A DNA stretch of 64,000 nt from Rossellomorea aquimaris (GCF_020172085.1 NZ_JAIVAT010000003.1:310001-374000), one strand, 5' to 3'; shown: positions 53,087 through 62,398, counted from the first letter of the stretch. The notes: generated from the sequence alone by a model not told the origin. A program made the numbers and translations.

Positions 53087-55018
53087 ATGTCAGAAGTAGT
53101 GAAAATTCAGTTCCCAGATGGAAATGTCAAGGAGTTTCCTAAAGGGACAACGACAGAAGAGATTGCTGCGTCCATCAGTCCCGGACTGAAGAAGAAGGCG
53201 CTCGCTGGTAAAATAAATGATGCATTGATTGACTTGCGCACAGGGATTCAGGAAGATGGAGCGATTGAGATTGTTACGGCTCCTTCCGAAGATGCGCTTG
53301 AAATCCTTCGTCACAGTACAGCCCACTTAATGGCACAGGCAATTAAGCGTTTATATCCTGAAACAAAGCTTGGAATCGGGCCGGTCATCGAAGGCGGATT
53401 CTATTATGATATCGATTCAGAGCATACATTCACTCCGGAAGATCTTCCACTGATCGAGAAGGAAATGAAGAAGATCACAGGAGAAAACTTAGAGGTTGTC
53501 CGTAAAGAAGTAAGCCGCGGGAAAGCTCAGAAAATGTACGAAGAAATCGGTGATGAGTACAAGCTTGAACTGCTTGAAGCCATTCCTGAAGGGGAGCAGG
53601 TTTCCATTTATGAGCAGGGTGAATTCTTCGACCTATGCCGTGGAGTGCACATCCCGTCTACAAATAAAATCAAGGAATTCAAGCTGCTAAGCATTGCCGG
53701 TGCCTACTGGCGTGGTAACAGTGATAATAAAATGCTTCAACGTATTTACGGTACAGCTTTCTTCAAGAAAGAAGACCTTGAAGAGCATCTTCGTCTCTTA
53801 GAAGAAGCGAAAGAGCGTGATCACCGTAAAATCGGTAAAGAATTGAACCTATTCATGAACTCACAAAAAGTGGGACAAGGTCTTCCGATGTGGCTCCCTA
53901 AAGGTGCGACGATCCGCCGTATCATCGAGCGTTATATTGTTGATAAAGAAGAACGTCTCGGTTATGACCACGTCTACACGCCGATCATGGGTAGCGTAGA
54001 GCTGTACAAAACAAGCGGTCACTGGGATCACTATCAGGAGAATATGTTCCCGGTCATGGAGATGGACAATGAAGATTTAGTCCTTCGTCCGATGAACTGC
54101 CCTCATCATATGATGATTTACAAAAACGGCATCCACAGCTATCGTGAACTGCCGATCCGTATCGCCGAGCTTGGTACGATGCACCGTTATGAACTATCTG
54201 GTGCTCTGTCCGGACTTCAGCGTGTACGCGGGATGACTCTAAATGATGCTCATATCTTTGTGCGTCCTGATCAAATTAAGGAAGAATTCAAGCGTGTCGT
54301 GCGTCTTGTTCAGGAAGTCTACAAAGACTTTGATCTGAATGACTATTCGTTCCGTCTTTCTTACCGTGATCCTGAAGATACGGAGAAGTATTTCGATGAT
54401 GATGAAATGTGGAACCGTGCACAAGGCATGATCAAGGAAGCGATGGATGAACTGGATGTTGAGTACTTTGAAGCAGAAGGGGAAGCGGCATTCTACGGTC
54501 CTAAACTGGACGTTCAGGTGAAAACGGCCCTTGGTAAGGAAGAAACACTATCCACTGTTCAATTGGACTTCTTACTGCCAGAGCGCTTCGACCTAACGTA
54601 TGTAGGGGAAGACGGGAAGCAGCATCGCCCGGTTGTTATCCACCGTGGGGTTGTATCTACAATGGAACGCTTTGTGGCATTCCTTATCGAAGAATACAAA
54701 GGAGCTTTCCCGACTTGGCTTGCTCCAACGCAGGTTCAAGTGATCCCGGTTTCTCCGGATGTTCACTTCGACTACGCGAAAGAAGTGAAAGAAAAGCTTC
54801 AAGCTGAAGGGCTTCGTGTGGAAATCGATGACCGTAATGAAAAAATCGGTTATAAGATCCGTGAATCACAAATGAGTAAAGTCCCTTATATGCTTGTCGT
54901 GGGAGACAATGAAATCAAGGAAACAGCTGTCAACGTCCGTAAATACGGGGAACAGAAATCAGAAACGATTTCTCTTGATGCATTCATCGCTCATATCGCA
55001 AAAGAAGCGAATCGCTAA
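53087..55018 (+). CDS. thrS: Threonyl-tRNA synthetase
   Basis: 643-residue class II synthetase. N-terminal TGS domain (1-63), editing domain with [11 protein letters not shown] (about 76-86) and CRGVHIPST, catalytic core with [13 protein letters not shown] (zinc Cys/His) and [23 protein letters not shown], and the C-terminal anticodon-binding domain from about 540 ([11 protein letters not shown]). Controlled by the T-box upstream. AAGGAGTG before ATG. Full length. Confidence 0.97.
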   Translation: MSEVVKIQFPDGNVKEFPKGTTTEEIAASISPGLKKKALAGKINDALIDLRTGIQEDGAIEIVTAPSEDALEILRHSTAHLMAQAIKRLYPETKLGIGPVIEGGFYYDIDSEHTFTPEDLPLIEKEMKKITGENLEVVRKEVSRGKAQKMYEEIGDEYKLELLEAIPEGEQVSIYEQGEFFDLCRGVHIPSTNKIKEFKLLSIAGAYWRGNSDNKMLQRIYGTAFFKKEDLEEHLRLLEEAKERDHRKIGKELNLFMNSQKVGQGLPMWLPKGATIRRIIERYIVDKEERLGYDHVYTPIMGSVELYKTSGHWDHYQENMFPVMEMDNEDLVLRPMNCPHHMMIYKNGIHSYRELPIRIAELGTMHRYELSGALSGLQRVRGMTLNDAHIFVRPDQIKEEFKRVVRLVQEVYKDFDLNDYSFRLSYRDPEDTEKYFDDDEMWNRAQGMIKEAMDELDVEYFEAEGEAAFYGPKLDVQVKTALGKEETLSTVQLDFLLPERFDLTYVGEDGKQHRPVVIHRGVVSTMERFVAFLIEEYKGAFPTWLAPTQVQVIPVSPDVHFDYAKEVKEKLQAEGLRVEIDDRNEKIGYKIRESQMSKVPYMLVVGDNEIKETAVNVRKYGEQKSETISLDAFIAHIAKEANR

Positions 55019-55026
55019 TAAAAGAA

Positions 55027-55091
55027 GAGGGACGAACCTCCAAATGGTGATTGTGGTTTACCATAATGTTGCCGTTGGAGGTCCGTCCCTC
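55027..55091. repeat. Long inverted repeat after thrS
   Basis: 17-bp arms (55027-55043 with 55075-55091, one mismatch) enclose a 31-base loop that has its own ATGGT/ACCAT pairing. No T-run on either side. May be a processing or termination structure. Confidence 0.7.
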
Positions 55092-55172
55092 CCCCAATAA
55101 ATTTCAAAAAAACTGTTGCACTCTCCTGAGATGTCTGATATTATGAAATACGTTGTGATAATAAATGATTAT

Positions 55173-55201
55173 TTGACAGCGGTATTGTCATGTGATATAG
55201 T
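55173..55201 (+). promoter_or_regulatory. SigA promoter of infC-rpmI-rplT
   Basis: TTGACA (55173-55178), 17 bases, TATAGT (55196-55201). Very close to consensus. Confidence 0.88.
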
Positions 55202-55207
55202 ATCTAA

Positions 55208-55361
55208 GGTGAATTGAATACAGTTTGGTACAAGAAGGAGCTACCCGCTTCTCACCTGAATAACGCGTTCGTGCTGTTTACAGGTATGTGATTGACTATT
55301 AAAGCCATTTATATATGCTTAATAATCAGGTGCGGGTGTTTCGACACTCGCATCTTTTTTT
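55208..55361 (+). promoter_or_regulatory. L20-type leader with terminator (infC operon)
   Basis: A structured leader ending in stem TGCGGGTG (55331-55338) with CACTCGCA (55345-55352) and T7 fits the bacillary L20 leader, in which free ribosomal protein L20 promotes early termination. The region is the expected length and place. I did not test its fold beyond the terminator. Confidence 0.7.
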
Positions 55362-55441
55362 GTGTGCAAACGCGAAAAGGGATTGCGAGTGCGTCGGCCA
55401 AAGCCGTGTATTCTTTTAATAAACCTTGGAGGTGGCTAATT

Positions 55442-55957
55442 ATTAGCAAAGACATGATCTTAAACGAAACGATTCGTGCCCGTGAAGTACGTCTTATCGA
55501 TCAAAACGGGGAGCAGCTTGGAATCAAATCCAAGAATGAAGCTCTTGAAATTGCTGAACGTGTAAATCTTGATCTTGTTCTTGTTGCTCCAAATGCAAAA
55601 CCACCCGTTGCTCGTATCATGGACTACGGTAAGTTTAAGTTTGAACAACAGAAGAAAGAAAAAGAAGCACGTAAGAATCAGAAGATCATCAATCTTAAAG
55701 AGGTGCGTTTAAGCCCGACGATTGATGAGCATGATTTCAATACTAAGCTTCGTAATGCTCGTAAGTTCCTTGAAAAAGGAGACAAAGTGAAAGCGTCAAT
55801 CCGATTTAAAGGTCGTGCGATTACGCACAAGGAAATTGGTCAACGCGTTCTAGATCGCTTCTCTGATGAGTGCAAAGATGTAGCAACCGTTGAATCAAAA
55901 CCGAAAATGGATGGTCGCAGTATGTTCTTGGTGCTTGCACCAGTTAACGAAAAATAA
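55442..55957 (+). CDS. infC: Translation initiation factor IF-3
   Basis: 171 residues read from an ATT start at 55442 ([20 protein letters not shown]). The site GGAGG 55428-55432 is nine bases before it; ATT 55439 is the only close rival, and no ATG/GTG/TTG is suitably placed (an ATG at 55454 would remove conserved residues). A non-standard AUU start is the rule for infC and lets IF-3 limit its own synthesis. The N-domain, the helical linker [20 protein letters not shown] and the C-domain [20 protein letters not shown] are all present. Confidence 0.93.
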   Translation: MSKDMILNETIRAREVRLIDQNGEQLGIKSKNEALEIAERVNLDLVLVAPNAKPPVARIMDYGKFKFEQQKKEKEARKNQKIINLKEVRLSPTIDEHDFNTKLRNARKFLEKGDKVKASIRFKGRAITHKEIGQRVLDRFSDECKDVATVESKPKMDGRSMFLVLAPVNEK

Positions 55958-55980
55958 GAGGACCCGAGGAGGAAAAGCAC

Positions 55981-56181
55981 ATGCCAAAAATGAAAACTCA
56001 CCGCGGCTCAGCTAAGCGTTTCAAGAAAACAGGTTCTGGTAAACTTAAACGTTCACACGCTTACACAAGCCACTTATTCGCAAACAAATCTACTAAAGCA
56101 AAGCGTAAGCTACGTAAAGCGGCTGTTGTCTCTAAAGGAGATTTCAAACGCATTCGTCATATGCTTGACAACCTAAAATAA
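55981..56181 (+). CDS. rpmI: Ribosomal protein L35
   Basis: 66-residue basic protein of the large subunit, beginning [20 protein letters not shown] and ending RHMLDNLK, as usual for L35. GAGGAGG is before ATG. Between infC and rplT in the standard operon. Confidence 0.97.
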   Translation: MPKMKTHRGSAKRFKKTGSGKLKRSHAYTSHLFANKSTKAKRKLRKAAVVSKGDFKRIRHMLDNLK

Positions 56182-56191
56182 GAAGTAATAG

Positions 56192-56569
<378 letters not shown>

Positions 56570-56572
56570 TAA

Positions 56573-56620
56573 TCGCTAATCCGTTAGCGAAAAAAAGGAC
56601 TGGCCCCGGCCGGTCCTTTC
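56573..56620 (+). terminator. Terminator of the infC operon
   Basis: GGACTGGCC (56597-56605) with GGCCGGTCC (56608-56616), then a TTTC tail. A second hairpin, TCGCTAA/TTAGCGA, lies just before it. Confidence 0.8.
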
Positions 56621-56656
56621 TTCATATCATCAACCATATAGAAAGCAGGTAGAATC

Positions 56657-56935
56657 ATGGGAGCATTGACTGAAATCTTATACTTATACGCCGTCGTCAT
56701 CAATATCATCGGCTTTATCATTATGGGCAGGGATAAAAGAAAAGCAGAGCGCCATGAGTACCGGATCAGCGAGCGGGTCCTGTGGCAGGTTGCGATTGTA
56801 GGGGGGAGCGTTGGAGCCTACATAGGAATGAAAGTATACAGGCATAAAACCAAGCATAAACAGTTCGCCATCGGCTTTCCGCTACTCGTCATGCTTCATT
56901 GCATACTGTTTATCTGGCTGAATGCAAACCTTTGA
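56657..56935 (+). CDS. ysdA: DUF1294 membrane protein YsdA
   Basis: 92 residues. Hydrophobic N-terminal helix (about 5-24), then FIIMGRDKRKAERHEYRISE, a helix with GGSVGAYIGMKVYRHKTKHKQF, the hallmark of DUF1294, and a C-terminal helix. Follows rplT as in B. subtilis. Function unknown. AAGCAGG before ATG is only a fair site. Confidence 0.88.
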   Translation: MGALTEILYLYAVVINIIGFIIMGRDKRKAERHEYRISERVLWQVAIVGGSVGAYIGMKVYRHKTKHKQFAIGFPLLVMLHCILFIWLNANL

Positions 56936-57030
56936 AACCAAAGTTTTCATTCTTTAACCCGTCTCGTTTACATACTATATAAAGAGTGTGTAGAAACAGC
57001 TTAGAAAAGCAGAAGGAGGTCGCGTTAGCC

Positions 57031-57600
57031 ATGGACGAACGGTTGGTTGCTGCATTCGCCCTGATGGAATCAAGCGGATATATGGCTCCTGTTCTGTTTA
57101 TCTTATTTCACGTCCTGAGGCAATTTCTGTTCATCCCCGTCGCCCTTGTCTGTATGGCCGGAGGAGTCTTGTTCGGAAGTCTCTTCGGCACTCTGTACTC
57201 ATTGATCGGATTAACGCTCTTATCTGTCACTTTTTATTTTGTCATTAAAGGCTTCAAATCGTTTTATGAAAAGCTGCTCAGGCTGAAAGAGAAATGGTTC
57301 GGCCGGAATGCGACTCTCACCACGGGCCAGATCGCGGTTCTCCGGTTGATACCATTTGTTCACTATCAATTGCTTAATCTATGCCTGCTCGAGCGGAAGA
57401 AGGAGCTCAAACCCTTCGTTCGTGCATCTGTCCTTTCAAACATTCCCCTGGCGTTTTTTTACACCGTCTTCGGCCAATACATCAAACAATTTTCCCCGCC
57501 GATTCTCGTCATGATCTTTATTGCACTCATTGTCCTATTTTACTTATTGAGAGAAAGGGTACGTGTCATTGAGTGGAGAGAGTTTTTTCCGGGTAAATAA
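57031..57600 (+). CDS. TVP38/TMEM64 family membrane protein
   Basis: 189 residues with four to five hydrophobic segments. FHVLRQFLFIPVALVCMAGG then VLFGSLFGTLYSLIGLTLLS carries the SNARE-associated (VTT) domain pattern of TVP38/TMEM64 and DedA-like proteins, including the FIP...GG...FG core, though the second half is diverged. I start at ATG 57031, nine bases after AAGGAGG; an earlier in-frame ATG at 56986 has no RBS. Possibly a lipid scramblase-type protein; the role is unknown. Confidence 0.8.
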   Translation: MDERLVAAFALMESSGYMAPVLFILFHVLRQFLFIPVALVCMAGGVLFGSLFGTLYSLIGLTLLSVTFYFVIKGFKSFYEKLLRLKEKWFGRNATLTTGQIAVLRLIPFVHYQLLNLCLLERKKELKPFVRASVLSNIPLAFFYTVFGQYIKQFSPPILVMIFIALIVLFYLLRERVRVIEWREFFPGK

Positions 57601-57607
57601 AATGTGC

Positions 57608-57778
57608 TGCTCTGTCAACGAGTGTGTGACAGAGGGTGATGGGAACTGCTTCGCTTTCCGCGGACGTTCGGCCAAGCCTCCTCAGCACACTTCGCTTCCG
57701 GGGTCTTGGCACGCCCGTTTTCCGCAGGAGTCTACGCAGTTCCCATCACCCTTTAAACAAGATTTTATTGACAGAGCA
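57608..57778. repeat. REP-like palindromic element, copy D (variant, nested)
   Basis: Outer 11-bp perfect arms TGCTCTGTCAA / TTGACAGAGCA (57608-57618, 57768-57778) and inner 17-bp perfect arms (57633-57649, 57736-57752). Inside, reversed blocks of the family: GCTTTCCGCGGA, AAGCCTCCTCAG, TTTTCCGCAGGAGTC. An 80-codon ORF in it is not a gene. Confidence 0.85.
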
Positions 57779-57890
57779 AATAGGTATTTAAAAACCAGCA
57801 TGTAAGAAGAATAATTTTACTTATTGCTACAATTGATTAAAAGATCACTTCAGCCTTCAAAATAATGTGGTTATAGTTAAACACTTATCC

Positions 57891-58016
57891 GTTGATTCTC
57901 GCTGTAGGTGCTCGACTCCTGCGGGAAATGCGGGAAAATTGAGAGCCCACAGGGCAGCGCCCTAGGAGGCTCAACTCACGCCCCGCGGAAAGTGAGCACT
58001 TGGAGTGGAAATCAAC
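57891..58016. repeat. REP-like palindromic element, copy C
   Basis: Bounded by GTTGAT and ATCAAC. Block order as in copies A and B: GGTGCTCGACTCCTGCGGGA, TTGAGAGCCCACAGGGC, TAGGAGGCTCAACTCACG, CCCCGCGGAAAGTGAGCAC, TTGGAGTGGAA. 112 bases after copy D. Confidence 0.85.
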
Positions 58017-58067
58017 TACTACTCGCTCCTTTACCAGTATTAATGTTTACTAAAATAGTAAAATCAA

Positions 58068-58098
58068 AAAACGACCAGCTGAGCTAGTCGTTTTTTTG
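58068..58098. terminator. Terminator at the end of ysdB
   Basis: Stem ACGACCAGCT/AGCTAGTCGT with A-run before and T7 after, so it can work in both directions. The ysdB stop codon lies in the stem. Confidence 0.8.
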
Positions 58099-58482
58099 TT
58101 GCGTTTTTTGAAGGAATTCATGGATTGGGCTTTTCCAGTCGAGTTTGGCATTTGGGTATCGTTCTTTGATTTCATTCTGTAAGTATTCGAAGTCCTCTTG
58201 GGTGAGTCCTTTCAGCGAGGAGACATTTTTCGTCCATACAAAAATGGATACCACTTCGAAGGACCGCTCTGTAGCCCCGAGGTATTTTTCACCCTCGAAT
58301 AGCACGCCTTTATACGTTATGTGAAAGTTCTTTCGGACATTTTCCTGATCATCGAGAAAGTAAAAACGTTTTTGTTCCTGGGCAAGCTCCAGTTTTCGCT
58401 TTGGGTTTATAATATATTTCACACTGCTGTATAAAAGATAAATGATAAGTAAAAAAATCGCTAACCGAATAATCCAAAGCAT
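58084..58482 (-). CDS. ysdB: YsdB family membrane-anchored protein
   Basis: 132 residues. One N-terminal membrane helix (LWIIRLAIFLLIIYLLYSSV, about 2-21), then a soluble charged domain with KYIINPKRKLELAQEQKRFY and GLTQEDFEYLQNEIKERYP. ATG 58482 follows GGAGGT by seven bases; the frame is open to 58548 but without RBS. In B. subtilis YsdB is a SigW-pathway-linked protein at the same locus. Minus strand, while its neighbours are plus. Confidence 0.85.
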   Translation of the reverse strand: MLWIIRLAIFLLIIYLLYSSVKYIINPKRKLELAQEQKRFYFLDDQENVRKNFHITYKGVLFEGEKYLGATERSFEVVSIFVWTKNVSSLKGLTQEDFEYLQNEIKERYPNAKLDWKSPIHEFLQKTQQKND

Positions 58483-58627
58483 CACGATTACCTCCATAGG
58501 CATATTTCTTCCACTATTATTTACGGTTAGAAAAGAAAAAGGTTTCATTTTATTATAAATTTGTTTAAAAATTTGTCATACTAAGAGAGAGAACCATAGA
58601 TAAAGACATCATAAGGGGAGAGTTACA

Positions 58628-59092
58628 ATGAATATTGAAACGTTATTGGACATGCAGAAGAAACTTGATCAGCATATCGAAGAGGAACATGGTCTGGAGC
58701 AGGAAGACCTTATCGACAAGAAAATCCTTGCTCTGCTCGTCGAAGTGGGAGAACTCGCAAATGAAACGAGAAGCTTCAAGTTCTGGAGTACGAATCCATC
58801 TTCTTCAAAGGAGGTCATCCTGGAGGAATTCGTGGACGGAGTACACTTCATCCTGTCACTGGGAATTGAAATCGGCATACAGCAATTCGATTTAGGGGAG
58901 ACGAATTATACAAACGAAGATGTGACAAAGCAGTTCATGGACGTGTTTAAATATGCGAATCATTTTGCTGCAGAACGGTCGGTTGAACATTTTCAGGAAT
59001 TATTCAGACACTATGTATATCTCGGGGAACTCCTCGGATTTACCCATGAAGAAGTGTTTGATGCCTATGTGAAGAAAAATGAAGTGAATTAA
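58628..59092 (+). CDS. Dimeric-type (all-alpha) dUTP diphosphatase
   Basis: 154-residue all-alpha NTP pyrophosphohydrolase of the dimeric dUTPase family (MazG-related). The metal-binding motif is EVGELANETRSFKFW (E39, E42) with EEFVDGVHF (E66/E67, D70) as the second half of the site. It removes pyrophosphate from dUTP, making dUMP and keeping uracil out of DNA. Found at this place in related bacilli. GGGGAGAG before ATG. It is followed, unusually, by a second and unrelated dUTPase gene. Confidence 0.9.
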   Translation: MNIETLLDMQKKLDQHIEEEHGLEQEDLIDKKILALLVEVGELANETRSFKFWSTNPSSSKEVILEEFVDGVHFILSLGIEIGIQQFDLGETNYTNEDVTKQFMDVFKYANHFAAERSVEHFQELFRHYVYLGELLGFTHEEVFDAYVKKNEVN

Positions 59093-59198
59093 GGTAGATG
59101 TTAATTAAGAAATTTCAGTCATTTAATGGTTGTTTCTTTTCTTAATCTTTTAATATATCAGTGATTTGTTATACAAAAAATAACTAGGAGGGTTTTGT

Positions 59199-59636
59199 TT
59201 GGAATATAATGTAAAAATAAAGTTGATTTCCGAAGAAGCTATATTACCATATCAAGCAAATCAAGGTGATGCGGGTTTAGACTTGTATTCTTCTGAGGAA
59301 AAAATAATAAAATCAGGATCAGCTGAACTAATCAGTACTGGAGTGATTGTAGAACTTCCTAAGGGTACGGAGGCTCAGATTAGACCAAGAAGTGGTTTAG
59401 CATTAAATCATTCTGTAACGGTACTAAATAGTCCTGGAACGATAGATGAGGGTTATAGAGGAGAAATAAAAATAATATTAATTAATCATGGAAAGAAGGA
59501 TTTTACGGTTAGAAAACACTTGAGAATTGCACAAATGGTAGTGGCTCCAGTAGTTAGTGTTAATTTAGTAAGGGTTGAAGAAGTTGCTAGTTCAGAAAGA
59601 GGAGAAAGAGGATTTGGATCATCAGGGGTAAATTAA
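59199..59636 (+). CDS. dut: Trimeric-type dUTP diphosphatase
   Basis: 145-residue homotrimeric beta-barrel dUTPase with all five motifs: I GDAGLDLY (23-30), [10 protein letters not shown] (62-69), [11 protein letters not shown] with the catalytic Asp (81-88), IV LRIAQMV (108-114) and [11 protein letters not shown] (134-143). TTG 59199 follows AGGAGGG. It is AT-richer than flanking genes and first of a three-gene run with a DUF4062 and a UPRTase-like gene. A dUTPase of the dimeric kind is immediately upstream, so dUTPase activity alone does not explain its retention. Phage or mobile origin is likely. Confidence 0.93.
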   Translation: MEYNVKIKLISEEAILPYQANQGDAGLDLYSSEEKIIKSGSAELISTGVIVELPKGTEAQIRPRSGLALNHSVTVLNSPGTIDEGYRGEIKIILINHGKKDFTVRKHLRIAQMVVAPVVSVNLVRVEEVASSERGERGFGSSGVN

Positions 59637-59659
59637 ACAGTATATAGGGGAGGGCACAC

Positions 59660-60367
59660 ATGGAGAAAATACAAGTTATGATTAGTTCAACTGTAAAGGA
59701 TTTAATAAGCGAAAGAGATGCAGTAAAAAAAGCTTTTAAGGACTTACCTTTTGTAGAATTGGTAGGTGCAGATCCTCTAAATGAGGCAGCGCTTGCAGGA
59801 AACTCACGCACTGTCACTACAGGGATGGCAAGGTCGTGCGATTTGTATATCTTGATCCTAGGCAGTAGGTTCGGATTTGATATCGGAAATGGTAAATCAG
59901 CTACAGAAATAGAATTTGATGCTGCAATTAGAGATGATCCCACGAAAATACTTGTATTCAAAAAAGAAACTCAAGAGGAACCGGAAGATAAGCAAAGGGC
60001 CTTCATAAACAAGGTTTCTAGCTACTACAATGGATATTGGAGGACCTCTTTTATACATACTCACGATTTACAAACATTTGTTAAAAATGCTTTTAGTAAG
60101 TGGATAAAAGAAAGAGCATCTATTGGTACAGGTTTAACCTATCTAGATCATTTTGTTAGATTGGCTAAACAAGTTCCACCAGAACCTCATGCTCAAGTAT
60201 ATTATAAAGTTACTAAAAAAGATGTGGAACTTGAATATGAGATTTTTAATCGGAGTCATGAAATTCATTTCACTCGAGAAGAAATATATCGGAACTTTTG
60301 GGGATGTTTTAATGAGCTTTCAAACCAATTTGATAGGTGGATAGAAGAAGGGGATGGGGGACATTAA
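59660..60367 (+). CDS. DUF4062 domain protein (TIR-like fold)
   Basis: 235 residues. The N-terminal domain (about 1-105) matches DUF4062: KIQVMISSTVKDLISERDAV, RSCDLYILILGSRFGFDI and KSATEIEFDAAIRDDPTKIL, then VFKKE. DUF4062 has a TIR/Rossmann-like fold and occurs at the N-terminus of many bacterial immune and signalling proteins. The C-terminal part (140-235) is charged and of unknown type; no NACHT or other large effector domain follows, so this is a short stand-alone form. GGGGAGGG before ATG. Only 2 bases from the next gene. AT-rich. Confidence 0.82.
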   Translation: MEKIQVMISSTVKDLISERDAVKKAFKDLPFVELVGADPLNEAALAGNSRTVTTGMARSCDLYILILGSRFGFDIGNGKSATEIEFDAAIRDDPTKILVFKKETQEEPEDKQRAFINKVSSYYNGYWRTSFIHTHDLQTFVKNAFSKWIKERASIGTGLTYLDHFVRLAKQVPPEPHAQVYYKVTKKDVELEYEIFNRSHEIHFTREEIYRNFWGCFNELSNQFDRWIEEGDGGH

Positions 60368-60369
60368 CC

Positions 60370-61014
60370 ATGAACATAAACGTAATAGACGACAAATATT
60401 CTGTTGCTTTGCAAACTAAGATTCGTTCTGATAATACAGATAAAAAAAATTTAAGAGATGCATTAACGAAAATTGGTCACAGAATGGGTATGGATATAGT
60501 TAATGATTATATGTTGAATAAATCAGAAATTACAACACCAATGAATCAGATGTTTGCGGGGTATTCTTTTAGTGAAAACGTTAATTTAGTTTATAGTACG
60601 AAAGATGACTATCAATACTTTGCAAAAGGAATTACTTCTACAGTACCGAATTCTTTACAAGGATACTTAGACTTTAAAGGAGCAAGGGGTCCGGCTGCGT
60701 TAACACAACCAATTAGAGCAGTTTCTCATCCGGACATAAAACCTGGTGAAAAAGTAGATACAGTTATTATTGCAAAAGCTGTTTTAGCATCTGGTTGTAC
60801 TGCTGTATCATTAGCTAAGAATATAATGAATAAATATTATCCAACAAATCTAATAGTTGCTTCAGCATTTTACTCAGAAAGAGGGGTTAAGGAGTTACTA
60901 ATCGAAATCCCATCTATAAAATCTATTTATACAATAGGTAAGCCTGATGCACTAAATGAGGAGGGTATGTTAATTCCAGGTGTGGGTAACCTAGATGAGA
61001 GAATTTCTAGTTAA
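60370..61014 (+). CDS. Uracil phosphoribosyltransferase-like protein
   Basis: 214 residues, homologous in pattern to UPRTases: a helical start (KIRSDNTDKKNLRDALTKIG), TPMNQMFAG, and a C-terminal GMLIPGVGNLDERI (199-212) that corresponds to the uracil-binding GYIVPGLGDAGDR. The PRPP loop is VLASGCTA (138-145), but the acidic residue usual just before it (VDPMLATGG in UPRTases) is replaced by Lys136. The middle GARGPAALTQPIRAVSHP also differs. It may therefore be a divergent or non-catalytic ligand binder. ATG 60370 with GGGGGA upstream; an in-frame TTG at 60337 is inside the DUF4062 gene. Confidence 0.75.
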   Translation: MNINVIDDKYSVALQTKIRSDNTDKKNLRDALTKIGHRMGMDIVNDYMLNKSEITTPMNQMFAGYSFSENVNLVYSTKDDYQYFAKGITSTVPNSLQGYLDFKGARGPAALTQPIRAVSHPDIKPGEKVDTVIIAKAVLASGCTAVSLAKNIMNKYYPTNLIVASAFYSERGVKELLIEIPSIKSIYTIGKPDALNEEGMLIPGVGNLDERISS

Positions 61015-61111
61015 ATATAGAAATTTAATTAATTAAAGATTCAGGGAATTTTGATGAATCACACATGTTCTAGTATAATGAAAGAGTATGAATATTTAGG
61101 GGGTCGAAACA

Positions 61112-62197
61112 ATGGCGAAATTAGATGAAACATTGACAATGCTCAAGGATTTAACCGATGCCAAAGGCGTGCCTGGTAATGAAAGAGAAGTACGTGAAGT
61201 CATGAAGAAATACATAGAGCCGTTTGCAGATGAAGTAACGACAGATAATTTGGGGAGCTTGATCGCCAAAAAAGTAGGCGATGAAAATGGTCCTAAAATC
61301 ATGGTGGCGGGGCACCTGGATGAAGTCGGATTCATGGTCACCCAAATTGACAGTAAAGGGTTCCTGCGCTTTCAAACGGTAGGTGGCTGGTGGTCACAGG
61401 TCATGCTTGCCCAGCGGGTGACGATCGTGACAAGCAAAGGGGAAGTAACAGGTGTGATCGGAAGCAAGCCGCCGCATATCCTGCCTCCTGACGCCCGGAA
61501 AAAACCGGTTGAAATCAAGGACATGTTCATTGATATCGGTGCATCAAGCCGTGAAGAAGTACAGGAATGGGGAGTAAAGCCTGGAGACATGGTGGTCCCT
61601 CATTTCGAATTCACTGTTATGAACAACGAAAAGATGCTTTTAGCGAAAGCATGGGATAACCGCATCGGATGTGCGATTGCCATCGATGTTCTGAAAAACC
61701 TGAAAGATGAGAAGCACCCGAACATCGTATATGGAGTCGGTACGGTACAGGAAGAAGTGGGTCTGCGTGGAGCAAGAACTGCTGCAGCCAAGATTCAGCC
61801 TGATATCGGCTTTGGTGTGGATGTCGGAATCGCAGGCGACACACCGGGAGTGTCTGATAAAGAAGCCTCAAGTAAGATGGGGGAAGGCCCTCAGATCATA
61901 CTGTATGATGCGTCCATGGTTTCCCACAAAGGTCTTCGCGATTTTGTGACCGACACCGCAGACGAGCATAACATCCCGTACCAATTCGATGCCATCGCAG
62001 GTGGAGGAACAGATTCAGGAGCGATCCATTTAACAGCAAATGGAGTTCCTGCCCTATCGATCACCATTGCCACTCGCTATATCCATTCACATGCAGCGAT
62101 GTTACATCGTGATGATTACGAAAACGCAGTGAAATTGATTACAGAAGTGATCAAGAAGCTGGATAAGGATACAGTGGCAAAGATTACGTTTGATTGA
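61112..62197 (+). CDS. ysdC: M42 family glutamyl aminopeptidase YsdC
   Basis: 361-residue zinc aminopeptidase/cellulase-like M42 enzyme. Metal ligands and motifs: [12 protein letters not shown] (first His/Asp), [14 protein letters not shown], the catalytic [23 protein letters not shown], and the late [18 protein letters not shown] with the final His. It trims N-terminal residues from peptides in the cytoplasm. Not part of the AT-rich cassette; a TATAAT at about 61075 suggests its own promoter. AGGGGGTC before ATG. Confidence 0.94.
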   Translation: MAKLDETLTMLKDLTDAKGVPGNEREVREVMKKYIEPFADEVTTDNLGSLIAKKVGDENGPKIMVAGHLDEVGFMVTQIDSKGFLRFQTVGGWWSQVMLAQRVTIVTSKGEVTGVIGSKPPHILPPDARKKPVEIKDMFIDIGASSREEVQEWGVKPGDMVVPHFEFTVMNNEKMLLAKAWDNRIGCAIAIDVLKNLKDEKHPNIVYGVGTVQEEVGLRGARTAAAKIQPDIGFGVDVGIAGDTPGVSDKEASSKMGEGPQIILYDASMVSHKGLRDFVTDTADEHNIPYQFDAIAGGGTDSGAIHLTANGVPALSITIATRYIHSHAAMLHRDDYENAVKLITEVIKKLDKDTVAKITFD

Positions 62198-62207
62198 TCA
62201 TTTTTTT

Positions 62208-62252
62208 AAAAGATGTCTTTGGTTTTTATTGAACCAGGGCATCTTTTTTTTG
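62208..62252 (+). terminator. Rho-independent terminator of ysdC
   Basis: Stem AAAGATG...GGTT with GAACC...CATCTTT followed by T8. Confidence 0.82.
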
Positions 62253-62361
62253 ACTACAGTATTCATTTCAAAACAGCTTGATAATCGTATTAGAACACCA
62301 AATCCGTATCCTAACAATTAAAAAAGTTCCTGACCGTGGTCTCTTTTTCTAAATTAATACA

Positions 62362-62398
62362 AAACAAAGGCAACCCCATTCAGGATTGCCCTTGTTTC
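62362..62398 (-). terminator. Terminator of sspI
   Basis: On the minus strand GGGCAATCC pairs with GGGTTGCCT-like arm and is followed by TTTGTTTTG. Confidence 0.65.

Noticed and set aside
57563-57805. 80-codon ORF downstream of the TVP38 gene
   Set aside because: Covers REP-like copy D; no coding signal.
59093-61111. Direct repeats or an att site bordering the dUTPase/DUF4062 cassette
   Set aside because: Only short A/T words such as TTAATTAA and GAAATTT are shared by the two borders; too weak to call.
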